A stretch of DNA of 64,000 nucleotides from an uncultured Gelidibacter sp. (GCF_947500795.1 NZ_CANMTE010000009.1:1-64000); one strand, 5' to 3'. Counted from the first letter of the stretch, positions 45,249 to 54,744 are shown. The notes: a model not told the origin generated them from the letters alone. Made by a program: numbers and translations.

Positions 45249-46088
45249 TTACATTAAATTGAGTTGATATTTGACGTAACTTCGGGTTAAAAGTTCAAAC
45301 TTTTTGTAGTTTGGCACCCTGATTCTGGTCGATTTAATATCTAACGCAGGTGTATTCTTTAGTTTCTTGAGAAGTTGGTTGTAATATCTATAAGCCATAA
45401 ATACACCAAATTTGGCTTCAATTGGCAATTCCTTAATGCCTTTTAATCCCAAGGCAAAATCATGTTCAATATCATCGATGATGGCTTTTTTAGATGCTTC
45501 ATCCAAATGGTTCAAATTGGTGTTCGGAAAATACGTGCGACTTAAATCTTCATAATCGGCTTTTAAATCCCGCAGAAAGTTGACTTTCTGGAAGGCGGAG
45601 CCCAAACTCATCGCACTTTCCTTTAAGGTCTCGTACTTATTTTGATCGCCTTTTACAAAAACCTTTAAACACATTAAACCCACCACGTCAGCCGAACCGT
45701 AGATGTACATCTTATAATCAGCCTCGGTGAGGTAATCGCTTTTGTGCAAATCTAAGCGCATACTTTTCATAAAGGCGTCCACAAGATGCTTGTCTAGGCT
45801 GTATTTATGAAAGGTTTCTTGAAAAGAATTAAGAATCGGGTTTAAACTTATTTTTTGTGTAAGTGCCATTTCTAAGTCTTCTTCAAAACGGTCAAAAAGC
45901 ATTTGTTTGTCATAATCGTGGAAAGAATCGACAATCTCGTCTGCAAAACGCACAAAGCCATAGATATTGTAGATATCCTGACGGATGCTATTGGCCAGCA
46001 TTTTGGTGGCAAGCGAAAAAGATGTGCTGTAAGAGTTGGTCACGGCCTTACTACATCGATGTGAAACGGTATCAAATAGCTGTTTCAT
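45249..46088 (-). CDS. crtB: Phytoene synthase
   Basis: Joins two geranylgeranyl diphosphates head-to-head. Both aspartate-rich motifs are present: DEIVDSFHD (about residues 52-60) and DLKADYEDLSRTYFP (FLRDLKADYEDL region). 279 aa. It overlaps crtI by 17 nt, so the two are translated in a coupled way. Confidence 0.93.
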   Translation of the reverse strand: MKQLFDTVSHRCSKAVTNSYSTSFSLATKMLANSIRQDIYNIYGFVRFADEIVDSFHDYDKQMLFDRFEEDLEMALTQKISLNPILNSFQETFHKYSLDKHLVDAFMKSMRLDLHKSDYLTEADYKMYIYGSADVVGLMCLKVFVKGDQNKYETLKESAMSLGSAFQKVNFLRDLKADYEDLSRTYFPNTNLNHLDEASKKAIIDDIEHDFALGLKGIKELPIEAKFGVFMAYRYYNQLLKKLKNTPALDIKSTRIRVPNYKKFELLTRSYVKYQLNLM

Positions 46089-47559
46089 AATTTTTGAGGG
46101 TATGATGTTTCTTAATAAGCTCTGAAACCAATTTTCCAGAAATAAGTGATGGTGGCACTCCGGGTCCTGGTACGGTTAACTGTCCTGTAAAATACAGGTT
46201 ATTTACTTTTTTACTTTTCAATTTAGGTCTTAAAAAGGCTGTTTGCAATAGTGTATTTGCCATTCCGTAGGCGTTGCCCTTGTAAGAATTATAATCTTTA
46301 ATAAAGTCATTTACGCAAAACGACTCTTTAAATATAATATTTTTTTGAACACTTTGGGAGGTTAAGTTCTCAAACCGTGAGATAATCTTGTCAAAATAAA
46401 GGGCTCTCAATTCAGGAGTATCTTCCAATCCTGGAGCCAGCGGAATTAAAAAGATTCCCGCTTCCTGACCTTCAGGAGCCACACTTTGGTCAGTTAAGGA
46501 TGGGAAACTTGCGTAAAATAACGGGTCTTTAGGCCATTGTGGCGTGTCATATATTTCTTTGGCGTGGACTTCAAAATCGACGTCAAAAAATAGCGTATGG
46601 TGGTTAACGTTAATTAATTTCTTATCAAAGCCCACATAAAATAGGAGCGAAGAGGGCGCAAACACCTTCTTTTCCCAATACGTTTCAGAATATTGGCGAT
46701 AAGAGGGCTCTAATAATGTTTCGGTGTGATGGTAATCGGCACCACTTAAGACAATATCAAATGGAAGTTTTTTGCCATTTGCGGTGATGCTCGTCACGTT
46801 GGCATCAGACACACTAACCTTATCGACAGATTGTTCTGTTTTGATTGTAACGCCTAGGCTTAGTGCTAATCGCTCTATTGCTAAAATAACTTGATACATT
46901 CCTTTTTTAGGATGAAAGGTGCCAATTCCGAAATCAGCATAATTCATAAAACTGTAAAAGGATGGTGTATTATCAGGTTTAGCACCTAAAAAGAGGACAG
47001 GAAATTCTAAAATTTTGGCCAAGCGCTCATTTTTGAACTCTTTACGCACATCTTTTTTGATCGTACTAAAAAACTGATCTAATTTTTTGATTGTCACCGG
47101 CGTCATCAATTCAAAAGGCGTCACTCCCGGTCTGTATACTAAATCTTTAATGGCAACCTCATAATTGTGTTGCGCGTTGGCAATAAATTTTCTGAGTTTT
47201 TGGGAGCTTCCCGGTTCTTCCTGTTCAAAAGTTTCGCAGATTTTCTCTAAAGTATCTTCAATGGTGATGTAATCGTCTTTCCCGAAATACACGCTATAGG
47301 CTGGATTTAACTTTTCAAGCTGATAGTAATCAGACGGTAGTTTACCAAAATCGGCAAAAAAGCGTTCAAACACATCAGGCATCCAATACCAGGTTGGACC
47401 AATATCAAAGGTAAATCCGTCTTTTTTTAGTTGTCGGGCGCGACCTCCAATAGTTTTATTCTTTTCAAAAATAGTCACGTTGTAGCCGTCTTTCGCAAGA
47501 TAGCAGGCTGCGGATAGTGCAGAGAAACCAGAACCAATTATAGCAATACGTTTTTTCAT
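46072..47559 (-). CDS. crtI: Phytoene desaturase
   Basis: An FAD-dependent desaturase that makes lycopene from phytoene. The dinucleotide motif IIGSGFSALSAACYLAKDGY is at residues 6-25, with the R-rich IGGRARQL and FDIGPTWYWMP after it; the C-terminal YFTGQLTVPGPGVPPSLISG closes the family pattern (quoted parts). 495 aa. It starts 48 nt after the B12-binding regulator gene, whose product presumably controls it. Confidence 0.93.
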   Translation of the reverse strand: MKKRIAIIGSGFSALSAACYLAKDGYNVTIFEKNKTIGGRARQLKKDGFTFDIGPTWYWMPDVFERFFADFGKLPSDYYQLEKLNPAYSVYFGKDDYITIEDTLEKICETFEQEEPGSSQKLRKFIANAQHNYEVAIKDLVYRPGVTPFELMTPVTIKKLDQFFSTIKKDVRKEFKNERLAKILEFPVLFLGAKPDNTPSFYSFMNYADFGIGTFHPKKGMYQVILAIERLALSLGVTIKTEQSVDKVSVSDANVTSITANGKKLPFDIVLSGADYHHTETLLEPSYRQYSETYWEKKVFAPSSLLFYVGFDKKLINVNHHTLFFDVDFEVHAKEIYDTPQWPKDPLFYASFPSLTDQSVAPEGQEAGIFLIPLAPGLEDTPELRALYFDKIISRFENLTSQSVQKNIIFKESFCVNDFIKDYNSYKGNAYGMANTLLQTAFLRPKLKSKKVNNLYFTGQLTVPGPGVPPSLISGKLVSELIKKHHTLKNYETAI

Positions 47560-47607
47560 TGTTTAACAAATATACTTAAAAGTTAAACAAAAAACAATTT
47601 TGATACT

Positions 47608-48507
47608 CTAAATCGCTGCTATTAAACTGTCAATTGTTTTAAAGGTTGTAATTGATTTTGGTAAGGATTGGCTGTCAATGTGTTGTGTCATCTGACCAAG
47701 TACCCATAAATTATTGCTAGTGCCTTTTAGTAGATTTGATTCGAACTCTGCAAAATAGTTTGAGAGTTCTTCCTTTTCAGGCTTAATTGTAAAGTAGGAA
47801 ATAAAAGTGATCTCCTTAAAATAAGGCAAAACGTCAGTTAAACTGGTGATGGGAACGCTAGAGCCTAGAAAAATGGCGCGATGGCCTTTCGCTACTAATT
47901 CGTAATTGACAAACATCAATCCTATTTCATGAATTTCATTATCGGGAAGAAACAATACAAAGGCATTCTTGTGTTCTATTTTATTTTGCGATTGTAAAAG
48001 TTCTGTATTAATCAAGATTTTTTGTCGAATCAGTGACGATATAAAATGTTCATGCGCCGGAGTGATGGTGTCTGTTTGCCATAGCGTGCCAATTTCCGAG
48101 AGTAAGGGCAAGAACAATTCATAAAACACCTCGGAAAATGATTTTGTCTTTATCAGCGCGTTATAGGTTTCATAGAACAGCTCCTGATCAAAATCTAACA
48201 TGGCCAACTTGAACGTATTGATGGCATGATTCTGAAGATGTCCTTTGCCAACCAATTCCCTCACTTGGTGGTGAATGTCTTCAGTAGATAACGATGCTAT
48301 TTTCGAAATTTTATGACCGTTATTGTTGAGGAAACTGATGTTCAACAACTTCTTAAGATGGCTTAAATTGTAGTAGCGGATATTCGTTTCTGTACGCTCA
48401 GGTTCGAGCAACTGATACCTTTTTTCCCAGATTCTGATAGTATGTGCCTTTATTCCCGTAAGATGTTCAAGATCTTTTATACTGAATATGGTCTTAATAT
48501 TGTTCAT
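47608..48507 (-). CDS. carH: MerR-family regulator with B12-binding domain (CarH/LitR type)
   Basis: An N-terminal MerR helix-turn-helix (FSIKDLEHLTGIKAHTIRIW, then KRYQLLEPERTE) is followed by a cobalamin-binding module. The motif W-x9-EH of adenosylcobalamin photoreceptors is present (W143, E153, H154), and the B12-ligand motif E-x-H-x-x-G (E191, H193, G196) follows in NEIHEIGL. In Thermus and Myxococcus such proteins repress crt genes in the dark and release DNA in light. I chose ATG 48507 (299 aa): a TTG at 48531 lies before the expected transcript start. It heads the crt operon. A distinct B12-binding LitR-like role without light sensing remains possible. Confidence 0.82.
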   Translation of the reverse strand: MNNIKTIFSIKDLEHLTGIKAHTIRIWEKRYQLLEPERTETNIRYYNLSHLKKLLNISFLNNNGHKISKIASLSTEDIHHQVRELVGKGHLQNHAINTFKLAMLDFDQELFYETYNALIKTKSFSEVFYELFLPLLSEIGTLWQTDTITPAHEHFISSLIRQKILINTELLQSQNKIEHKNAFVLFLPDNEIHEIGLMFVNYELVAKGHRAIFLGSSVPITSLTDVLPYFKEITFISYFTIKPEKEELSNYFAEFESNLLKGTSNNLWVLGQMTQHIDSQSLPKSITTFKTIDSLIAAI

Positions 48508-48528
48508 TCTTTTATCGAAAATATGAAA

Positions 48529-48568
48529 CAAAATTACGTTAAAATATCACATGATGTTTAATTATGTG
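48529..48568 (-). promoter_or_regulatory. Promoter and putative operator of the carotenoid operon
   Basis: TAATTTTG on the minus strand (48536-48529) is an exact -7 box, 22 nt before the regulator's ATG. The inverted repeat CACAT-N11-ATGTG (48548-48568) covers the -33 region, where a repressor would block transcription. Consistent with self-control by the MerR/B12 regulator. Confidence 0.5.
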
Positions 48569-48650
48569 GTTTTTATAAAATTGAAGGCAAAAAGAATAGT
48601 GAAAAAGAATAGAAATCAATCTAACTTGTAGGAAATAAGTTGCTATAAAG

Positions 48651-48735
48651 TGCGCACGAGAAGACTCGAACTTCCACGATCTAAGCGATCACCAGCCCCT
48701 CAAGCTGGCGCGTCTACCAATTCCGCCACGTGCGC
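48651..48735 (-). tRNA. tRNA-Leu (anticodon GAG)
   Basis: An 85-nt class II tRNA on the minus strand. The acceptor GCGCACG pairs with CGTGCGC; the anticodon stem CCAGC/GCTGG holds the loop TTGAGGG, anticodon GAG; a long variable arm and the TTCGAGT T-loop follow. The CCA end is not encoded. Confidence 0.93.
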
Positions 48736-49113
48736 ATTAAAATAAGTGTCAAAGGATTTGAAAATTAAGAGTGTTCTCAATTTTTCAAGTAGTTTTTGGT
48801 ACCCAATACAAATCCTAAAAGAACTTTAGCGGTGCAAATATAAAAAATCAATTATTTTAATTTAGATATTTTCAATTTACTTTTCGGTAAAGTCATCTTT
48901 ATTTCCCTGAATCTCTATTTTATCTGCAACTCTTGATTGGGCTACAAAAAAAATGCTTTGCAATCATTCGCTAAGATGAGAAGTCTTAAATTTTATCGGG
49001 CAAATTAGTCGTGATAGTAAAATGCTTGGGATAGTTCTATAATTAGTAAGATAGCTCAAGCCCGAACATCATGTAACGGTATTTGCACTTGTAGAATAAT
49101 TAAACTTCAGAAT
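48736..49113. other. Gap between tRNA-Leu and ku
   Basis: No gene seen. It holds the -7 box of the tRNA at 48835-48842. Further right is AT-rich sequence leading to ku; a GGTATTTGCAC at about 49078-49088 resembles the -7 region but misses the TA. Confidence 0.6.
48835..48842 (-). promoter_or_regulatory. -7 box for tRNA-Leu
   Basis: TATATTTG on the minus strand, followed by CACC, about 100 nt upstream of the tRNA. The same 15 bases, GGTGCAAATATAAAA on the plus strand, occur upstream of the tRNA-Lys pair. Confidence 0.5.
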
Positions 49114-49887
49114 ATGAAATCAGTTTGGAATGGCACCGTAAGTTTTGGCCTTGTATCAATCCCCATAAAAATGTATTCGGCTTCAGAAAGTCGCAATTTA
49201 GACTTGGATATGCTCGATAAACATGACCATGCGCGCATTCGGTATAAGCGTGTCAATGAAGATACGGGCGAAGAAGTGGAGTGGAAGGACATCGTTAAAG
49301 GTTATAAAAAAGATGACGCTTACATTGTTCTGGAAAAAGAGGATTTTGAGAATGCTAATGTCAAGAAAAGTAAGACAATAGATATCGAGGAATTTGTTGA
49401 TGAAACCGAAGTGGCGGATATGCTTTTTAAGAACCCGTATTATCTTGAACCTCAAAAGGAGGGTGGCAAAGCTTATAATTTATTGCGCGATGCCCTTAAG
49501 AAAACGGGCAAACTGGGGGTCGCTACTTTTGTAATGCGTCAAAAGGAAAATTTATCGCTTATCGGGGTTTATAAAAATGTGATTGTATTGCACGTCATTC
49601 GGTTTGCTGATGAAATTCGCGATCCTAAAGATGTGAAAATCCCTTCTACTAAAACATCTGCAAAAGAAATTGCGATGGCTGAAGACTTGATCGAAAACTA
49701 CACGGAAAAATTCGATTTCACAAAATATAAAGATGTGTATAATAGTCAGTTGCTTAAAATTATCGAGTCGAAAGCTTCAGGTAAAAAGGTGAAGGTTGAA
49801 AAAACAAAGAGTGAGCCAACAGCAGCTAAAGATTTGATGGCCAAATTAAAAGCGAGTTTAGAGCAGCGTAAAAAGAAAGCCTCCTAA
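49114..49887 (+). CDS. ku: Ku homodimer protein of bacterial NHEJ
   Basis: Binds DNA double-strand ends and recruits LigD. The N-terminal core MKSVWNGTVSFGLVSIP (residues 1-17) is diagnostic; the following YSASESRNLDLDMLDKHDH and FKNPYYLEPQKEGGKAY segments match the Ku ring. The last 40 residues are basic (KKVKVEKTKSEPTAAKD and a KK-rich end), which fits a DNA-binding tail. 257 aa, a usual size. LigD begins 2 nt after its stop. Confidence 0.95.
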   Translation: MKSVWNGTVSFGLVSIPIKMYSASESRNLDLDMLDKHDHARIRYKRVNEDTGEEVEWKDIVKGYKKDDAYIVLEKEDFENANVKKSKTIDIEEFVDETEVADMLFKNPYYLEPQKEGGKAYNLLRDALKKTGKLGVATFVMRQKENLSLIGVYKNVIVLHVIRFADEIRDPKDVKIPSTKTSAKEIAMAEDLIENYTEKFDFTKYKDVYNSQLLKIIESKASGKKVKVEKTKSEPTAAKDLMAKLKASLEQRKKKAS

Positions 49888-49889
49888 TC

Positions 49890-52310
49890 ATGGGTCTGGA
49901 AGACTACCGGAAGAAACGTAATTTTAAGAATACACCTGAACCTCAGGATATTCTGAATGACGATGATGCCTATCGCTTTGTCATCCAACGGCATCGTGCC
50001 AGTCATTTACATTATGACTTGCGTTTGGAGATGGAAGGTGTGCTCAAAAGTTGGGCGGTCCCGAAAGGACCTTCCATGAATCCAAAGGATAAGCGATTGG
50101 CGGTGCACACGGAAGATCATCCCGTTGATTACTTAACCTTTGAGGGTGTCATTCCTAAAGGCAATTACGGCGCTGGTAAAATGAGCATATGGGATTCAGG
50201 CGTTTATGAAAATCTTTATAAGGAGCAAACCCTTTCCGCAGATTATGCAGATGGGAAGTTGAAAATTATTTTTCACGGCGAAAAGTTAAAAGGAATTTTC
50301 ACTTTGGTACGTTCCTCTTCAATGAATAAAAAAGACCAGTGGCTGCTCATCAAACATGCCGATCAATTTGCAACAGATCTTAATTATGATGCGGAAGACT
50401 ACAAGTTGGAGGAGTTTTCAAATGATAATACAGCCCACGGATCGCAACTCGATTTAAAATCCCTAATAAAACCGATGCTTGCATCGCCAGGCACAAAGAT
50501 TTTTAACGATAAGAATTGGATTTACGAACTGAAATACGATGGGTATCGCGCGGTGTCCACCATTGCAAATGGCAAAGTAGAGTTGTATTCGAGAAATGGT
50601 ATTAGTTTAAACGAAAAATTCAAAGTCATCCATCAACAATTGGGCTACTTGGAACATACGGCCATTTTAGATGGTGAAATAGTGGTTTTGGACCGTAACG
50701 GTTTGCCACAATTTAATGCCTTGCAAAAGTATGATCCAGAACGTACAGAAGGTGCATTGGTCTATTATATTTTTGATTTGCTCCATCTCAACGGACACGA
50801 TACTCTCGATTTACCTTTATTGGATAGAAAGGAGTTGTTAAAAGAGTTATTGCCAGATTTGCCGCATTTGCAATACTGTGATCATGTGGAATCTATGGGG
50901 GTTACCGTCTACGAGAAAGCAATTGACATGGGGATGGAAGGGGTTATTGCTAAGAAATCCGATTCAAAATACGAACCAAATGTGCGTTCTTCAGATTGGT
51001 TAAAATTCAAAAAAATGGAAAATACCGAAACTATTATTTGTGGATATACCCGATCTAAAACGAAATCTCGAAAGTTCGCTTCTTTAATATTAGGGATGGT
51101 TGAAGCTGATGAAATGGTGTATGTGGGCACTTGCGGTTCTGGATTTTCAGAGCAACAAATTGATGAGCTTTACAATAAATTTAAAGTATTGGAAACGGAT
51201 ACTCCTTTCTTCGATATTCGCAAGCACCTTAAAGGTCGTGAGGCCGTATGGCTAATTCCCAAGCTTGTGTGCGAGGTAAAATTTTCTGAATGGACGCCAT
51301 CAAATATTATGCGGCATCCTGTTTTTTTAAGAATGAGAGAAGATAAAACTATAGACTTTGATAGTATTCCCAAGTCTGATCAATCTGAAGAAAAGCACAA
51401 ACAATCAGACTCTAAATTCTCATTGGAGATTGATGGCATTGAAGTTCAAATTACCAATCCTGATAAATTATACTGGCCAAATCCGCCGTTGACAAAGTAT
51501 GATCTGCTCGATTATTATATTAAAATGTCCGACTATATTTTGCCTTACCTTAAAGACCGTCCTGAAAGTCTGCATCGGCATCCCAACGGTATTTTAGGGG
51601 ATTCCTTTTATCAGAAAGATCATGAGAATCTTCCAAGTTGGATTGAGACTATCGAAATTCCATCAAAATCATCAAATAAGACTATTAACTATCTGCTATG
51701 TCAAAATGAGGCCACCTTGGTTTACATGAATAATTTGGGATGTATTGAGTTGCATCCTTGGCACTCTACCATATATCAACTCAATAATCCTGATTATGCC
51801 ATCATCGACTTAGATCCGTCATCAGAAAATACATTTGAAGAAGTTATAGAGACCGCTTTGGTTGTTAAAAGTGTTTTAGATCGGGCAAAAATAAAAGGCT
51901 TTTGTAAAACATCTGGAGCTTCCGGACTCCACATTTATATTCCCATGGGAGGTTTATATACCTATGAAGAAGCGCGCGATTTCACAAAACTGTTCTGCGT
52001 GTATGTAAATGAAGCGTTACCTAAATTAACAACATTAGAGCGCTCACTTAAAAAAAGAGGCCCAAAAATCTATTTGGATTATTTGCAGAATAGGCAAGGT
52101 CAGACCATTGCTTCAGCTTATAGCGTGCGTCCTGAAAAGTTGGCCACTGTATCGACGCCATTGAAGTGGACCGAGGTTAAGTCCGGTTTACGCATTAGTG
52201 ATTTTACGCTAAAAACAGTACCTGACAGGGTGCTTAAATCTAAAGATATTTTTAAAGGTATTTTAGGAAAAGGCATTAATATGGAACAAGCTATAAATCA
52301 TCTGACATAA
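49890..52310 (+). CDS. ligD: ATP-dependent DNA ligase D (PE-Lig-Pol)
   Basis: The multi-domain end-joining enzyme. Order here is 3'-phosphoesterase (about 1-165, with HRASHLHYDLRLEME), ligase (about 190-500, active Lys in ELKYDGYR, K215) and primase-polymerase (about 515-806, metal site in IDLDPSS). Thus the domains run PE-Lig-Pol, not Pol-PE-Lig as in Mycobacterium. 806 aa. Co-transcribed with ku. The three catalytic motifs are intact. Confidence 0.95.
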   Translation: MGLEDYRKKRNFKNTPEPQDILNDDDAYRFVIQRHRASHLHYDLRLEMEGVLKSWAVPKGPSMNPKDKRLAVHTEDHPVDYLTFEGVIPKGNYGAGKMSIWDSGVYENLYKEQTLSADYADGKLKIIFHGEKLKGIFTLVRSSSMNKKDQWLLIKHADQFATDLNYDAEDYKLEEFSNDNTAHGSQLDLKSLIKPMLASPGTKIFNDKNWIYELKYDGYRAVSTIANGKVELYSRNGISLNEKFKVIHQQLGYLEHTAILDGEIVVLDRNGLPQFNALQKYDPERTEGALVYYIFDLLHLNGHDTLDLPLLDRKELLKELLPDLPHLQYCDHVESMGVTVYEKAIDMGMEGVIAKKSDSKYEPNVRSSDWLKFKKMENTETIICGYTRSKTKSRKFASLILGMVEADEMVYVGTCGSGFSEQQIDELYNKFKVLETDTPFFDIRKHLKGREAVWLIPKLVCEVKFSEWTPSNIMRHPVFLRMREDKTIDFDSIPKSDQSEEKHKQSDSKFSLEIDGIEVQITNPDKLYWPNPPLTKYDLLDYYIKMSDYILPYLKDRPESLHRHPNGILGDSFYQKDHENLPSWIETIEIPSKSSNKTINYLLCQNEATLVYMNNLGCIELHPWHSTIYQLNNPDYAIIDLDPSSENTFEEVIETALVVKSVLDRAKIKGFCKTSGASGLHIYIPMGGLYTYEEARDFTKLFCVYVNEALPKLTTLERSLKKRGPKIYLDYLQNRQGQTIASAYSVRPEKLATVSTPLKWTEVKSGLRISDFTLKTVPDRVLKSKDIFKGILGKGINMEQAINHLT

Positions 52311-52402
52311 TCTTGAATCTTGTATTTTTTGAGTTCTAATTTTGATTTATGGGATACTATGCTCATGCGGTTAATGGCTAATTTTATTTCGAACTTTAAA
52401 AT

Positions 52403-52522
52403 ATGTTTAAAATGAGCACTCAAGACAAGAATCCAAAAAAAGATGCGCCTAAAAAATCAGATCAGAAAAAAGATCCCAAAAAAGCGCCAGCTTCTGGTAA
52501 ATCAGGAGCTTCGAAGAAATAA
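52403..52522 (+). CDS. Small lysine-rich protein next to ligD
   Basis: A 39-residue frame (MFKMSTQDKNPKKDAPKK then SDQKKDPKKAPASGKSGASKK) between ligD and a strong terminator. It has about fifteen lysines, with Pro, Asp, Ser and Ala, and no hydrophobic core, so it is disordered and resembles a histone H1-type tail. The internal ATG at 52412 gives 36 aa. The context (93 nt after ligD and 30 nt before the terminator) suggests real translation; function is unknown. DNA binding is a guess from charge. Confidence 0.6.
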   Translation: MFKMSTQDKNPKKDAPKKSDQKKDPKKAPASGKSGASKK

Positions 52523-52863
52523 TAATTTATTAGTTTCTTCTAATTTCTAATAACTCCTAATCGCATGTTGATTAGGAGTTTTTTTGTGGCTCCATTTTAA
52601 GAATTATTGGCAAAGGTATAGGGCGTTTTAAATTAGGGTTAAAAATTGCAATCAGAGTTGTTGTGTTCTGTTTATGAATCTGAATTCTAAATGGTTACTT
52701 CAATATGTGTTTCTTTAATGTTGATATTTGTAGGAGTCTTTTTATATAATTTTTTTAAATAGGTATTGCGTTATTTTTTAAAGGCATTGAGGTAGTTGTC
52801 ATCTAAAAATAATTGCAAATTTGCTTCCCTGACTGAATTCATAAGTGCTAAAAATATTTTGTT
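52523..52863. other. Gap with terminator, before the AraC gene
   Basis: No gene is seen apart from the terminator at 52552-52585. The AT-rich remainder shows a TGCAAATTTGC palindrome at about 52813-52823, close to a -7 box but without TA. Confidence 0.55.
52552..52585 (+). terminator. Terminator of the ku-ligD operon
   Basis: AACTCCTAATC and GATTAGGAGTT form a perfect 11-bp stem around GCATGTT, then seven T. It lies 30 nt past the small lysine-rich gene. Confidence 0.9.
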
Positions 52864-53817
52864 ATGAATGATTTATTTAGTTTTGAGATTCGAAATGGTC
52901 ATACCAAAAATGACCGCTATTTTCAGGGGTATATTGAAAAACACAAACTCACAGATAAATTGGAGTATCATGGATTTCATTTAAACTGTATTCATGATTA
53001 TACCATTAATTTAAAAGCAGAAAAAGAGTCTTCAGTCTATTTGTGCATCAATTTGGCGGACAGATCTCCTTTGCTGATGACTTGTGGTAATAGCTCTATT
53101 TCTGTTCCTTCCTTTACGAGCGTATTGGTCCCTTTTAAAAATGCAGAAACTATCGCGATAAAGTGTAAATCGCACAAAGGCTATGATTTTTTGTTGCTAA
53201 AAATTGAGAAATCAGATCTTGACCAGGAGCAGAGGGAATTGCTGCATAACTTACAGGATCAGGATATGTTGTTAGATCCATTTATCAACCCCAATATTTT
53301 AACGCCAAATCTCAGTATGTGTGAAATGGCAAGGATTTTAAAAGGCCTTGACAAGACGACTTGCGAAAATAAATTTATTGCAAAGGGTTATTGTAATATT
53401 CTGTTCGGATTAAAATTAAAGGAACTTCTTGAAGGCAACGACTGTTATGCAAAGAATACTGGTCTTCGAAATTTTGAAATTCAGCAGTTAGAAGCACTCA
53501 CCAATACAATTAAAGCCAATCCGCAGCAACAATACAGCATAAAAGCTTTATGTAAACAAACGGGATTATCTGTTTCCAAACTTCAAACAGGATTCAAGGA
53601 AATGCATAATTGTACGGTAGCAATTTTTATTAGAAACATACGCTTGGAAAAAGCTCTAGATATGTTACGAAACACAGATTTGAATGTTTCTGAAATAGTA
53701 TATTCTGTAGGGCTTACGAGTAGAAGTTACTTTTGTAGAATATTTAAAAAACGTTTTAAATGTTCGCCTAAATCGTATCAGCAACAATTGCGTACTACAA
53801 TTAAAGTAGCGTCTTAG
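52864..53817 (+). CDS. AraC family transcriptional regulator
   Basis: The C-terminal 90 residues form the double helix-turn-helix of AraC: SIKALCKQTGLSVSKLQTGF, then VSEIVYSVGLTSRSYFCRIFK and the closing KCSPKSY. The N-terminal 200 residues resemble a cupin-like sensor without a recognisable ligand. 317 aa. It faces the SRAP-like gene on the other strand, their stops 5 nt apart. Target genes are unknown; neighbouring stress genes are natural candidates. Confidence 0.88.
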   Translation: MNDLFSFEIRNGHTKNDRYFQGYIEKHKLTDKLEYHGFHLNCIHDYTINLKAEKESSVYLCINLADRSPLLMTCGNSSISVPSFTSVLVPFKNAETIAIKCKSHKGYDFLLLKIEKSDLDQEQRELLHNLQDQDMLLDPFINPNILTPNLSMCEMARILKGLDKTTCENKFIAKGYCNILFGLKLKELLEGNDCYAKNTGLRNFEIQQLEALTNTIKANPQQQYSIKALCKQTGLSVSKLQTGFKEMHNCTVAIFIRNIRLEKALDMLRNTDLNVSEIVYSVGLTSRSYFCRIFKKRFKCSPKSYQQQLRTTIKVAS

Positions 53818-53822
53818 TTTGG

Positions 53823-54476
53823 TTATTGGAGGTTTTTATAAGAATATAATCTGTTTTCATCGTAGATTTCTTGTTGCATAAATTCGCTTGTATCAATTTC
53901 AAATGCTGAAATACAAAGCTCTCCTAACGGAATTCGTTTTGTTAAAAAGTCAGTATAGTTGTTCTTAGAAATGATAATAGGTCTTGGGCCTTTTAAATGG
54001 TAAGTCGATGATCCGTTGGAATGTGTAAGGATACTGCAGGTTATAAATCCATCTTCCAACACATTATAAATTCCAGCAAAGCAGAATATGCCATGGTTTT
54101 TTAAAGAATTTAAATAAGGGTGCATACTATGATTCTCTAATTCAGAAGTGAAGAAACCTGTTGCCACTATTAAACAACGCCTATAATTTAAGGCTTCATA
54201 AAGCCACGATGTTTGTGAGATGGATTCACATTCAATCTCTAGAGTGTTATGGATGGATTGAAAGCTTTTCCAACTGTCCATATAACCATTTGGTAAGATT
54301 CCCCATATACCATATTGAATGCGATGTGGTGCTTGAGCGGTTATCATACAGACCGTAGCTTCTTTCCATCCGTTAATGATATTGGTTGGTTCATAGAGAT
54401 AGTCATAGTCAAATTTTGAATTTAGCTGAAGTTCTATTTCTTTAAGAGACGCACTATTTGATATTCTCGACAACAT
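53823..54476 (-). CDS. SRAP (YedK/HMCES)-like protein without catalytic Cys
   Basis: The overall pattern is that of SRAP proteins, which crosslink to abasic sites in single-stranded DNA: IQYGIWGILPNGY, HNTLEIE, RRCLIVATGFF and the His-containing YHLKGPRPII. However, the universally conserved Cys2 is Leu here (MLSRIS), and the Glu after GF(Y/F) is Thr (GFFTSE). The Asn (HNT) and His are kept. So normal crosslinking is not expected; it may bind DNA without reacting. 217 aa. ATG 54476 is well placed. Located among DNA-repair and stress genes. Confidence 0.72.
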   Translation of the reverse strand: MLSRISNSASLKEIELQLNSKFDYDYLYEPTNIINGWKEATVCMITAQAPHRIQYGIWGILPNGYMDSWKSFQSIHNTLEIECESISQTSWLYEALNYRRCLIVATGFFTSELENHSMHPYLNSLKNHGIFCFAGIYNVLEDGFITCSILTHSNGSSTYHLKGPRPIIISKNNYTDFLTKRIPLGELCISAFEIDTSEFMQQEIYDENRLYSYKNLQ

Positions 54477-54744
54477 ACTACGAAGTAAAGGATTAGAATT
54501 AAATAAGGTTTGTTGTAAAAAACCATTTTTTAACCTTTCACATCTTTATTTATGTCAGAAAATGTCTCCAGCTTGAAAAGATGAAGAGTCTTTGTTTAAA
54601 TTCTTGATAATTAATTTACAGATTAAGTGGCGAATGCAATTGATTGTAATTTATCACTTTTAGAGAACTTATTTTGAAGAATAGGGCTCAAGATGCTGAT
54701 GATATAAGCGTAAATTCATACTCTGAATTAAAAAACTATGTATC

